From contig JAQFWX010000026.1 in the NCBI GenBank assembly GCA_027605045.1, forward strand, positions 248,001 to 312,000: a DNA stretch of 64,000 bases, written 5' to 3'. Of the stretch, positions 22,018 to 32,076 are shown piece after piece (position 1 is the first letter of the stretch; the number at the start of each line of letters is the position of its first letter). The position numbers and the translations under genes were made by a program. Below the pieces are notes generated by a model. The model was given only the letters and a program-made list of their open reading frames with translations, did no database searches and had not been told where the DNA came from. This DNA comes from Phallus indusiatus (Eukaryota > Basidiomycota > Agaricomycetes > Phallales > Phallaceae).

Positions 22018-24876
22018 ATGACCACCTTCAACACCCTCAAAGCTGCTGCTATGAATATTACAGAGACGAAGAAGATTAAGGATCTTGCTCGGGAGATTAC
22101 TGCTGCTCCTAAAGGAGAGAAAATGACCACCGATTATGGTATCAAGATCCATGATCCGGACAACTGGTACGTACAAATTCAGTTCCTTTTTTGCGTTTTA
22201 TCTTGATCAAGAACTCAAACACTTCCGCTCTCATCAATCACATCGAAAGGTTGCACGTGGTTAATGAAAAAACCTACGGACCTGCGTTACTTGAAGATCC
22301 CATTGGCAGAGAAAAGATCCACCGTTTTGACCACGAACGTATCCCCGAGCGTGTCGTCCACGCTCGAGGAACCGGTGCCCATGGCTATTTTGAGGTCTTC
22401 GATAATAGCATGGAAAAATACACGTTGGCTAAAGTCCTTACCGATCCGAGCAGGAAAACGCCTACTTTTGTGCGGTTCTCTACTGTACAGGGTAGTCGTG
22501 GTAGTGCTGATACTGGTGCGCCTTTTTGTTTTATGTTTAGCAAATTTTATGTAATATCGCGAATCTAAATAGTTCGTGACGTTAGAGGATTCTCCACGAA
22601 GTTTTATACTGAAGAGGGAAATTGGGATCTCGTCGGGTATGTTTCCTTGAAACATTTCTCAACTTGATCTTTGTCGTATTAACATAGCTCATACCCTTTT
22701 AGCAACAACATTCCCGTCTTTTTCATCCAGGACGGAATTAAATTCCCCGATATTATTCACGCAGTAAAACCCGAGCCGAAGAACGAGGTATAAATTATTT
22801 TAGTTTGATATACATATCGTAATCTTGCATCTCAAACTTTAAACATTTGATAGGTTCCCCAAGGTCAAACTGCCGTATGTAAACGACTTTCCTAACAAAG
22901 GGGATAATCTAAATAAAAAATCACTAATGACAGCACAATAATTTCTGGGACTTTGCTCACTTGCAACCGGAAACGACGCACATGCTCTGCTGGATTATGT
23001 CCGACCGCGCCATCCCTAGGAGCTACCGAACGATGCAAGGTTTCGGCGTGAACACGTTTACTTTGATGAATTCCAATTCAAAACGCGTTTTCGTGAAGTT
23101 CCACTGGTTGCCTGAACTGGGTGTTCATAGTTTGGTGTGGGACGAGGCCCTGAAGATAGCCGGTCAAGATCCAGGTTGATGTTTTCTTCACAGATAATTC
23201 AATGAATCGCTTTGCTAAATGCCTTTTTCCCTCAGATTTTCACCGAAAAGATCTCGAAGAGGCTATCAATAACGGTGCATTCCCTGAATACACTTTTGCA
23301 GTTCAAATCATCGAAGAGGCTGACCAACACAAATTCGATTTCGAGTACGTTTCCCTTTAACGGTATATCGTGTTCAAACAAATTTTTGATTCTAATCGTA
23401 AACAAACCTTAGTATTCTCGATGCTACAAAGATATGGCCAGAAGATCTTGTTCCACTTAAGAAAGTCGGAAGGATGGTGCTAAACCGAACTGTAGACGAA
23501 TTTTTCCCAGAGACGGAACAGGCACGTAGACGCTTTTGTCTATAAAACACCCACCCGTACTGAAAGGAGACCTTATAATCAGGTTGCATTTTGCACGAGT
23601 CATGTTGTCCCAGGAATTGGCTTCTCCGATGACCCTCTCCTTCAAACGAGAAATTTCTCGTATTTCGATACGCAAATTTCGCGTCTCGGCATTAATTGGG
23701 AGGAACTGCCTATCAACAGACCCGTCTGTCCCGTATTCAACTTCAATAGAGACGGAAGGATGAGGCATAAAATCACGAATTCTAAAGTCAACTACTATCC
23801 GAACAGGTTCTCAGAGGTCGGTCCTGTACCAAAAGAAATGGGTGGTTATGCGTCGTAAGTGGGGATTTGATTTGTTTCTTGATTTGATTGATTATGTACT
23901 TTTAGCCATCGCGACAACATAAATGGGATCAAAGAGCGAACTCGTGGACCCAAATTCCAAGAACATTTCAATCAGGCCCAATTGTTCTATAATTCAATGA
24001 GCCCACACGAGAAATCCCATATGATCCAAGCATTTTCTTTCGAGCTTTCTCACTGCGACGACCCGGTAGTTTATAACGGAATGAGCGAACGCCTTCGGGA
24101 TATCGACTTTGAATTAGCCCGCCAAGTGGCTCTCAACGTCGGCGGTCCAGAGCCCCGCAAGAATGTCACTAGACCGAACCACGGCAAAATCGCCAAGGGG
24201 CTTTCTCAAATGGAGTATATCCCCGAAACGCCAAGCATCAAAGGACGCAGAATCGCAATTCTCGTAGCAGATGGATTCAATTCTACCGAAGTCACTCAAA
24301 TACGTGGGGCACTGAAAGTCGGGATGGCTACGACCTGGATAATTGGTCCGCGTCGAGGACCTGTGTACGGTGCTGGTGAAACTGCTGGGTCCAGTTCTGG
24401 AACGTCCGCGGACCATTCGTTTGAGTCCATGCGGTCCACCATGTTTGATGCTATTATTATTCCTTCGGGACAGGCTCATATCGCGACTTTGGCTAAAACG
24501 GGAAGAGTTGTCCATTGGATCAGAGAAGCTTTTGGACATTTGAAGCCTATCGGTGCTATGGGCAGTGAAGGTAATTTATTTTCTAATGGATGTGTTAAAC
24601 AGGTATTGAAGTACTCTTTTATCTCGTTATTTAGCTATAGCTCTTTTGAGAGACGCCGTGCAATTGCCTGGTATCCAGTATCCTGTCGAAGGGTCCGGAG
24701 AAGAAGTTATCGATAGCTATGGGGTAGTTTCTACGCGAAAACTCTCTTTGACCAAAGAAGCATTTAGGTTGGTGAAAGGAGACGCAACTTTCACAGGTAA
24801 ATTCGGGTTGGCTGTCGCTATGCATCGCAACTACGAGAGAGAAACGGATGGTTTGGCTGCACGGGTGTCCTATTAG
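22018..24876 (+). CDS. Large-subunit catalase with C-terminal DJ-1/PfpI-like domain
   Basis: Heme catalase (2 H2O2 to O2 and 2 H2O) of the large-subunit clade, comparable with E. coli HPII and fungal secreted or spore catalases. The start at 22018 ([16 protein letters not shown]) has no obvious secretion signal. Visible family motifs are the catalytic region [88 protein letters not shown], and the proximal heme-ligand Tyr segment [15 protein letters not shown]. The C-terminal flavodoxin-like domain starts near [15 protein letters not shown] and ends [16 protein letters not shown] at 24874-24876. The frame is intact across about nine introns. One intron, 23522-23582, begins with GC rather than GT and splits ETEQ from [13 protein letters not shown]. 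It has no catalase-related neighbour. Confidence 0.93.
23522..23582 (+). other. Probable GC-AG intron in catalase
   Basis: Family conservation fixes the junction between CAG (Gln of ETEQ) and GTT (Val of VAFCTSH). The only break consistent with this removes 23522-23582, which starts GCACGT and ends ATCAG. Readthrough would meet a stop within this segment, and no GT donor in phase is available. Confidence 0.75.
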
Positions 24877-25092
24877 CAAAGCTCAGAAACCGTTTTCTTT
24901 TTTTATTATTCTTAAGAAATGTAATTTCGCACATACATACGAGCTGTACTTATACGTAAATTATAACTGATTGAATTTGTTCTCAAGGTAGTAGTAATTT
25001 GTTCAACTGTTCAGGTTCGTGCCGTGATTAGCGCGCACGTCTTTCCCACCAGCCCCTCTCGTCATGCCTAGGTGAAAACTTACGACAATTCC

Positions 25093-25743
25093 ATGTCAAC
25101 GACAGATTCTCAGCGCTCTGGACACACAACAGCAGAAGCACTTCTACCGGATCACAAGAAGATCTCAGACGCGTTTGCCATTTTGTCCCAAGAACTACCA
25201 CGCGTCTCGAACTTGGACACTAATGGCGTTATCCAGATTTTGGAGAATTTGCGGGCAGAAGTGAAGGAAAATCTTCAAGTTCAAAGGAGGTTCACGGATG
25301 ATTTGGATGCTCGGTTGACTAAAGTACAAGAAAGCTTGGATTCTTTGAATAAGAGGCTGGACAGCTTTGGGCCGTCGCTAGTAATGTCTCGGCCTCATGC
25401 TGACTCGCGAAACAACATGGATAACGCCAGAGTTGAGGTTTATCCAGTATTAGTAGATAAAGAAGAGTAGTGAGTTTGATTGTTTTTCTACCGTTTCTGC
25501 TTTGACAATCGCGCAAGTACTACCAGTGACCCTCACCAGGTTCCTCCACGTCTCCTTCCACCAACCAGCCGGTTACCAGAAAGTACAGTTTATACCTTCT
25601 TTTGTAAGAACTGACTCAACTGATACCGGAAATTTTTAGCCAAGACCAGAATGTTTCAAGGACCCAGTGGAGCGCTCATTATCATAATTGCCTCAATGAT
25701 ACCGATACTGATAGCGTTGTATTGGCCTGGCGTGTTAGAGTAA
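25093..25743 (+). CDS. Coiled-coil protein with C-terminal membrane anchor
   Basis: Three-exon model: 25093-25469, 25518-25603 and 25640-25743, with introns of 48 nt (GTGAGT to GCAAG) and 36 nt (GTAAGA to TTTTAG). The phases add up exactly to 188 residues. The N-terminal part reads MSTTDSQRSGHTTAEALLPD then DHKKISDAFAILSQELPRV and a coiled coil (DDLDARLTKVQESLDSLNKR). A Pro/Ser-rich linker (QVPPRLLPPTSRLPES) leads to a hydrophobic tail (ALIIIIASMIPILIALYWPG) ending VLE. This would be a tail-anchored protein facing the cytosol. The coiled-coil half resembles small Agaricomycete proteins of unknown function; the third exon rests on splice signals alone, and the 36-nt intron is short. Confidence 0.55.
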
Positions 25744-25834
25744 AGTAAGATTAGATTAATTCCTTGTTCGTCTATATCTTACTAAAAACTGGAACGAAGG
25801 ATGAAATAATGAATATATAGTTTCTTATCGAATC

Positions 25835-25980
25835 CAAACCACCATTGTTTTCAGGGCTAAGTAAAGTTTCGGAAACTTTGTGAACCCCAACATGCTGTAA
25901 CAAAATACCACTCGTGCGTAGCCTGAGCGGCGGTAGCCCGACTGAGTCTTGTTTCTTTTGATTCTCTCCTCGAAAGGTTA
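25835..25980 (-). pseudogene. Decayed fragment of the small zinc-finger-like gene family
   Basis: Read on the minus strand it gives ESKETRLSRATAAQATHE and, a little further, SETLLSPENNGG. These match the intact gene near 27930-28200 (EESETRGRAAVTAAQATS, RQALLSPENQN). It has stops and no start, and it forms the left arm of an imperfect inverted repeat with about 26136-26290. Confidence 0.55.
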
Positions 25981-26097
25981 TTTTATGCAGAAGAGACACA
26001 TGGCAATTTTTTCTTCACTATGGGTGTAAAAGGCTTTGACTGAGTGGTGCTTAGTTTTTTTTTCAATTCTCATCGAATCCCTCATACTCATACCGAT

Positions 26098-26478
26098 GAA
26101 GAAAAAAGTGCTGATATGTCTGTCTCTTATGGAAGAGTATCGGAGAGAATCAAAAGAAGCGAGACTCAGCGGGCTGCCGCCGCTCAGGCCACGCACAATT
26201 TGAAGTGATATTTTGTTACGACGCATTTTCAAGCTTTGATTTTCGGAACTTTCCCTAGCCTTGAAAATGAAGATGATATTCAAGACACTTGCTTATTGGG
26301 ATACAGCGCCGCAACGAAAAAAAATGCTAGCAAGCGGAGCGCATGTTGTCTATCCGCAATGTGCCGTCTCTCAGGCTGTCGGACGCCACTACAACTTTTC
26401 TGTAAAAGGCACGTAGGTGTACTAATCTCAATGTTGAACGACACCTTAAACATTCAAGAAATGATCAAAACGTCATGA
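26098..26478 (+). pseudogene. Second decayed copy of the small zinc-finger-like gene family
   Basis: Plus-strand frames give SERIKRSETQRAAAAQATHN, then FPSLENEDDIQDT, then TNLNVERHLKHSRN, in the same order as ERGR/AAQATS, LLSPENQNILRD and RNGNLKRHLTIHAK in the gene at 27930-28477. The pieces lie in different frames with stops between them, and no simple splicing restores one frame. It is head-to-head with the fragment at 25835-25980. Confidence 0.5.
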
Positions 26479-27929
26479 ATTATACAATAGGATGAAATCG
26501 AAACTTGCAAAAACCTATCTGAAACAAAAATAAGGCATGATCTTGTCGAACGTAAGAAATGGTGATGGGGCAATTTTCAATTACATAGCAAGAAAATTTC
26601 CATAAAGAACTAAGAGATTGAACAAACCCCAGGCTTCCTTTAAAAAGCAGGATGGAGAGTTACGATTGAATAGTCCGTGATCTGAAGGGATAATTGGAAC
26701 TTGGAGGCGGCTATGGAAGTGAGATTTATACTTTTATCGAGACAAAAATTTTGTTTGAAAATGTATCTAGTAGTTGAGTGAATTAGAGTTTGATCGCTTC
26801 AAACACATTCGTTCCCAGCGAGATACAAGATTAAGAACACCAGTGACATCATAGCAATAGTCTGAACATGGTGTGGTGTAATACTAAGTTCAGAAACATA
26901 AATAATTAATCTATTATGGAAAACCCTGTTGTCCTGACATGTAATGATTCCGCTAGATACGTAGCGGACTTATATGCCATATGGACTTGGAGTTAACGCG
27001 TTAACGACTTAACGTTGGTAGTCCAGCATGCTACGCGCACACGTAATACACTAGCATACATAGGCGCCGTACACCGGTAAATACCATCACACGGTAAAGA
27101 CGCTGGAGCCTATACAGTTTGAAAATGTTAGCTAGTAGACTTGTAAGAACGGGGTGATGTAAGCATTAAAATATATCATCGCACAGCTAGCATATATGTG
27201 CTATTTATGTAGTAAAATCATTTCTGGGAGCAGATTCCCTAGTAGTTTCAAACACTTGATTTTCTAGCGGCTAATTACATAATATTCACAAACTGTAACT
27301 AATTAGATTCCGCGACTGTTATTCCTACTTTTGGCAATAACTCGTCAAACTTCTCCATCTTGACGCTTCAAATTCATCGGTATAAAAAAGGATTCTTATG
27401 GTAATCAATACAAAACAAGGAACAACTTGTATGTAATTGGCACCTGCTTGAGATATGAGTCAACGGTCATTAGTGCATTTCTCCTCCCGGTCAGATATGT
27501 TCCATGTGCTGAATCATATCCAAACACCATAGTCTTTGTAATCTTCATTATGTAAAGGAAAAAAATAAAATTAAAAATTAAAAAAAATTGTCGCTTGTCC
27601 CGCAACAGTCCCAGTACTAGTTAAGATGCCCTCTCTTGAAAAACGCACTGGCATAGCCGTGTCCGCTACCACTGGACGTTTTGAAGAACAATGTGGATTC
27701 CCAGATGCTCCGTCACCTATATAAACAGGCACATCAGTACTCACTTGCCTCATATCAGCATCCCGGTACACATTATTACTTTTGCCTAAAGAAGTTCATT
27801 CATCATGGTAATGTGATCAATCCCCTGCGCTTGAAGACACCCCGGGTGCTTATTTTCTTTTCTGAAGACTCGAATCACTTATAAGCATACGAACAAGGAA
27901 CGAAATGATATATATAGGTTTCTTTTGAA
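26479..27929. other. Intergenic, no supported gene
   Basis: AT-rich. At 26940-27110 there is a cluster of short palindromic motifs including a perfect 14-bp GTTAACGCGTTAAC at 26992-27005. No coding sequence is supported. A long A/T-rich tract lies near 27550-27590. Confidence 0.4.
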
Positions 27930-28477
27930 GCGATACCACAGAGAGGAGAAGGTCAGAAAGTCGAATGAAGAAAGCGAGACTCGCGGCAGGGCTGCCGTGA
28001 CCGCCGCTCAAGCCACGAGTGACGGCGTCGAAACTTCACGCCATGACAATGCGACGCAAGAGGTAAGATATTTCAGTTTGATTATAAGGTGGTATAAATG
28101 TAAAACCCTTTTTTTAGGCTTTCACTTCCCTCAGACAAGCTTTACTAAGTCCGGAGAACCAGAACATTCTTAGGGATCTTTACGAGATCCAGCACTACAT
28201 GGAGAATGATGTTGAGAAACAAAGGGCACGCTGCCTATATGTCTGTCGTCTGACGCAAAGATTATGCGGAAGGATTCTGACCGACACGAGGAACGGAAAT
28301 CTCAAACGACATCTAACCATTCACGCCAAATCCGAGGAGAAGTTGCTCGATTCCCACCAGATCAAAATAGACCCTACCTTGATCGTCGTCCAGTCGTCTA
28401 TTTTCAAGAAGAGTAGTAAAGCTCCAAATATTATTCACAATTTGCGCTCAGAGTTTAAAAAGAGAAATACAAAGTAA
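27930..28477 (+). CDS. Small C2H2-like zinc-finger protein (5' end uncertain)
   Basis: Two exons are clear: up to 28062 (charged, EESETRGRAAVTAAQATS to DNATQE) and 28118-28477 (AFTSLRQALLSPENQNILRD, YEIQHYMENDVEKQRA), ending FKKRNTK. The intron uses GTAAGA and TTTTTTAG. The second exon carries CLYVCRLTQRLCGRILT then NGNLKRHLTIHAKSEE, a Cys-Cys-His-His arrangement like a divergent C2H2 finger; a similar pattern occurs at the C-terminus of the large gene at 56884-60265. No ATG lies in frame in the first visible exon, so a 5' exon is missing from this model, or translation starts at MENDVEK (28199). It may act as a DNA- or protein-binding factor, but function is unknown. Confidence 0.5.
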
Positions 28478-29492
28478 GCGATAAACCACGAAGTTCGTCG
28501 TTATATCAAGTCTGACCGAATAAAACTTAAAAGGACTAAGAAGAGCGGAAGACGCTGAGATGAATTTAAGCCTATGGTTTCAACTGAAGTGGCATCCGAA
28601 AGGGAAAGGCGATTATCAAAGTTTTCATTTGTAACTTCTATTTTTCAAGTTTAAGACAAAGAGAATGATCTTTTTCGTCGAGCCACGCACTATTCATAAT
28701 TGTATACATAAACACGATCAGTTTCAAAGAGTATAAATATGTTCATCGATATCACCAGTGCCGCAGTATACATTAGTCTGTACGCATTGCGAATTAAGGT
28801 GTGATAATGGTATCCTTGGAATTAGAAAACAAATCATCTCGTGATGTGATCCGCGACGGGCTACACAAGGAAAGTCCCGAAATGCGCGATATTACCGAGT
28901 CACGTTACACAACGCGTGGCTTCATTGTTCAGAAACTGTATATATACCAAACACCATTATCTACAATAAACAACTACTTTTCCCCCATTTTTCTCTCTAT
29001 TTTCCTAAACACACAGTCACTGGTTCCCGTATCTTTCCTGCCACACTCCTGAGGCGCTCTCTTCACTCGTAGGGCTTCGTCAATTTGTAACATAACCTCC
29101 TCAACTCCCGAAGCCAGAGAAATATCATAATGGGCACTCGTGCATCCTCAGACTGACCGCGTCTTATAATAATAATAGTCTGTAGGTTAGATAGCCCCGA
29201 CGCAAGAGGATCCATTATAGAGCAATGGTCCAGAAAACGATCCAGAAAAAACTTACAAGACTATTAGTTTTATATCCAAATTCCTGCTTTTAGTTGACCG
29301 GATGGTTTTCTCTGATGCAATCTGAAACGTGTTTCTGTTGGACTGGGTGAGGTTGTCTGAGTTTTCGCGCACTGACTGAAAAATAATTGTTATAGCTGCT
29401 CAAAACAAACATGAATAATCGATGTTAAAATAAATTAAATTCTGAGATTCGCCGCATATGTAGTCCCAATTGAACGCTTCCCTGCCGCGGCT
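28478..29492. other. Intergenic, no supported gene
   Basis: No convincing coding sequence is seen on either strand. The frame at 28801-29052 shows no domain. Confidence 0.4.
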
Positions 29493-30713
29493 CTAAAGCT
29501 TAGGAAGATCACGAAATTTCGGGGGTTTCTGTTGCGTGAAACCTTTGATTGAATCTTCAACGTCCTATATTAAAAGATTATCGAGGTTATTTCACTAGAA
29601 GAGTCAATAGGCGAACCTTTGTTTGTAGATGGACAGAATTCCAAGTGGCGGTATAATCCAAATTTTCCGGGACACTTTCAAACGTTGAAACACCGAACAA
29701 AGAAAAAGCCAGATCGCGCACCTATGATCCCTTGAATGAATTAACAGGTGTTTCGTGCCAACTACCGCAACAGGCGACTTGGAAGCGATGATGCTTGCGG
29801 TTTCAATAGCGGCACTAACGACTTCCTCCGTTCCGCCTTGAATGATTTTCCCAACAAAACCGAACTGTAAAGCTTCTTCCGCGCCAAAGTTGCGTGCTGT
29901 ATAAGCTAACTCCCGAAGGATGCTTTCGTTACCTGTGATCTTTGGGAGACGCGCTAGCGTTCCAACGTCAGAGGCCAGTCCTGCGTCTACTTCCTACAAA
30001 TCACAATCATATCTGACCGCAAAACAGGAATACAAAATCCCCTTACCTTGACTGAAAATATGGTAGAGGGTGTAGCATATCGAATGTCGCACGCAGCTAG
30101 AATGTCAATCGCCAAGCCTAAAGCGTAACCGTTCACAGCTGCGATAACAGGTTGCGGAACGTGCTCAATTTGGGAGATACAGGATTGAAAGCGCTGAAAT
30201 ATAGATCATTAAATATATGGAATTTCGGAAATTAAGTGCATCTACCAAGATTAACTCCCTATGTTCTCTCGCCTTGCGTGCCGGATCCAAGTCGGTGGTC
30301 ATTGTTAAGGATGAACCTGCTGACTGCACTTTATGATGACGTGGCTATTATGAGGTATATGATCATAAAACGGAGAATAACCAAAAACATACGATCCAAG
30401 CCGGCAGTGAAATATTTGGACAACGCTGAAGCTAGGACGATAGCCCTGACACTACCATCTTTTCCCAGCTCATTGAACTTTAGACCTAATTCTTCCCAAA
30501 ATCTTTGTTTCGCAGAATAAGCAGTCGAACGTGAGAGTGTACCAGAATAGCTTACGGCTGGTGAAATGCGTTGACCGGTGGGCTGCAATGATTAATATAG
30601 TTGAAAAAGGCATATCTAAATCCGAAGAAGGCTTACCGGTTGAGGGTGACTAACGCTACATGTTCTCTAGGATATGTTATTGAAACAAAGTGTTGAGTCC
30701 GGTTATTAGACAT
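29493..30713 (-). CDS. Delta(3,5)-delta(2,4)-dienoyl-CoA isomerase (crotonase family)
   Basis: Crotonase-fold enzyme of fatty-acid beta-oxidation that moves double bonds in unsaturated acyl-CoAs. The start at 30713 reads MSNNRTQHFVSITYPREHVA then VTLNR. The core has FWEELGLKFNELG, VRAIVLASALSKYFTAGLD, QPVIAAVNGYALGLAIDILA and ACDIRYATPSTIFSVKEVDA followed by GLASDVGTLARLPKITGNES. That last pair matches the ECH1 type and keeps both acidic catalytic positions (Glu in VKEVD and Asp in ASDVG). The end reads YTATWNSVHLQTK then KPPKFRDLPKL, stop at 29493-29495. The PKL tail could be a weak peroxisomal PTS1. The piece between VTLNR and FWEEL is unusually long and may hide an extra intron. Confidence 0.85.
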
Positions 30714-31302
30714 TGGGATGGAGGGAATGGCAAAGGCAATCTAGTAGACTTGATCGGCGGATTCGGCAGCACTCGTCCCGTACAAAAACACGTGTTTTTT
30801 TCAACGGACTTTGAAATTCAATTCCAGCGAAATGACAGCAAAGTGGCAGAGTGCGAAATCAAGGGCACTACATTACACCTAGTACACATGCAAGTATTGG
30901 CTCATGTCTCCGCTATTTATTTTGCGTATACTGGGTTTGTTGACTTTTACTTAGTACACTTCCGGCTAGATGATCGACATCATCCCTCGACAGCAAATTC
31001 ATGCAACTTCCGTGAGTGTTATATATTATAATTATGTTCCTCAACATCTTTTTATAATGCGAGGAGAGCAGTGTCTAAACAGTTAGGTTTGATTTGAATA
31101 ACAAGACAGGACGGCTTTGTTCCTTCTAGTGTTCGAGAGAATACAACTTGAAATATCAAATATGAAAAATGATATGATTGGTTCAGAAGTGTGTACATTA
31201 CATTGAGAAATATAGAGAGTATGACCACTACGATGTTTTTGGTCAATAATGCTGAGACGAGGCATCGAAACCGGAAGGAAAAACAGAGATCCAGACGTGA
31301 CC
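30714..31302. other. Intergenic, no gene seen
   Basis: Lies between two minus-strand genes. It should hold the isomerase promoter and the DUF202 gene's 3' UTR. No supported coding sequence. Confidence 0.4.
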
Positions 31303-31907
31303 TCAAAGATCTAAGATGAGAACAAACAAAGCGATTTCAACAGCAAAGACCACCGATGAAACCGTAATGACGCTCCAACCGGCCGTTTTGAAAGCGCGTC
31401 CGAAAATCTTTTTTGAACTCGATCGCTGCATCGGAGGTCTGTGTTTGTCTCGATCAATATTTGCCGTCGTAGTGGTAACGGCAGCAATAGGGGAAGGCCG
31501 GTGGATGTCGGCGAAATCATGTTTGGAGCGTTGACTGCGGGAATAGGCCAGTATGAAGAGGACAACACTTAAAACGGTATACAAAACGCCGACTGTGCGA
31601 GTGTGATACGAAAGAAGGTATAAAAGATAAGCACAGGTCGGACAACTAAGAAGCAAGTGTAAGGCTGAAACCTACTTCTATAAAACCTGGCATCAAACAA
31701 CTTCAAAATCACAATTGCATAAGATAGATTTCCCATTGCCGTGCGATAGGCCGCCCCATCAAACGTTCGTTGACGTGCCCGTATTTCAACTAGTTCTGCA
31801 TCATTGTCGCGAGAGATATAGAACGACTGCGCTCGGTGGCCATGATAGAAATGCTCTCGACACGTCTCAACTGACCCTCGCTGAGGAAACAGGTGTTGAT
31901 TCGACAT
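31303..31907 (-). CDS. DUF202 (YidH-type) small membrane protein
   Basis: Two exons. The first starts at 31907 (MSNQHLFPQRGSVE) and contains the family motif ELVEIRARQRTFDGAAYRTA followed by MGNLSYAIVILKLFDARFYR. The second continues IGVLYTVLSVVLFILAYSRS, then a Ser-rich hydrophilic loop, and ends with RAFKTAGWSVITVSSVVFAV and IALFVLILDL, stop at 31303-31305. Three hydrophobic segments fit the DUF202 fold. In fungi such domains occur alone or fused to SPX domains; the role of the stand-alone form is unclear. It is divergent from the gene at 32077. Confidence 0.75.
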
Positions 31908-32076
31908 TATTGGTAACACAAAACGAGGAGCGATGATAGAAAAAAAATAAAACTATAAAACACGTGTGATGATTGTCATGGGTCGTCAAAGACTCAAAGA
32001 GAATCATTTACAAAGGTGATTACGTCAACGCCAGCGTACGTAATCCAGCTTACACTCGTTCCTTCCGATCGCTATC
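31908..32076. promoter_or_regulatory. Short divergent intergene
   Basis: Only 169 bp separate the start codons of the DUF202 gene (minus) and the duplicated Cys-rich protein (plus), so regulatory sequence must be shared or overlap the 5' ends. Confidence 0.4.

Noticed and set aside
24114..24539. 141-codon minus-strand frame
   Set aside because: Antisense to the catalase C-terminal domain, which is supported by strong family motifs.
25978..26283. 101-codon minus-strand frame
   Set aside because: Antisense to the decayed zinc-finger copy at 26098-26478. It also overlaps the inverted repeat, which explains its accidental openness.
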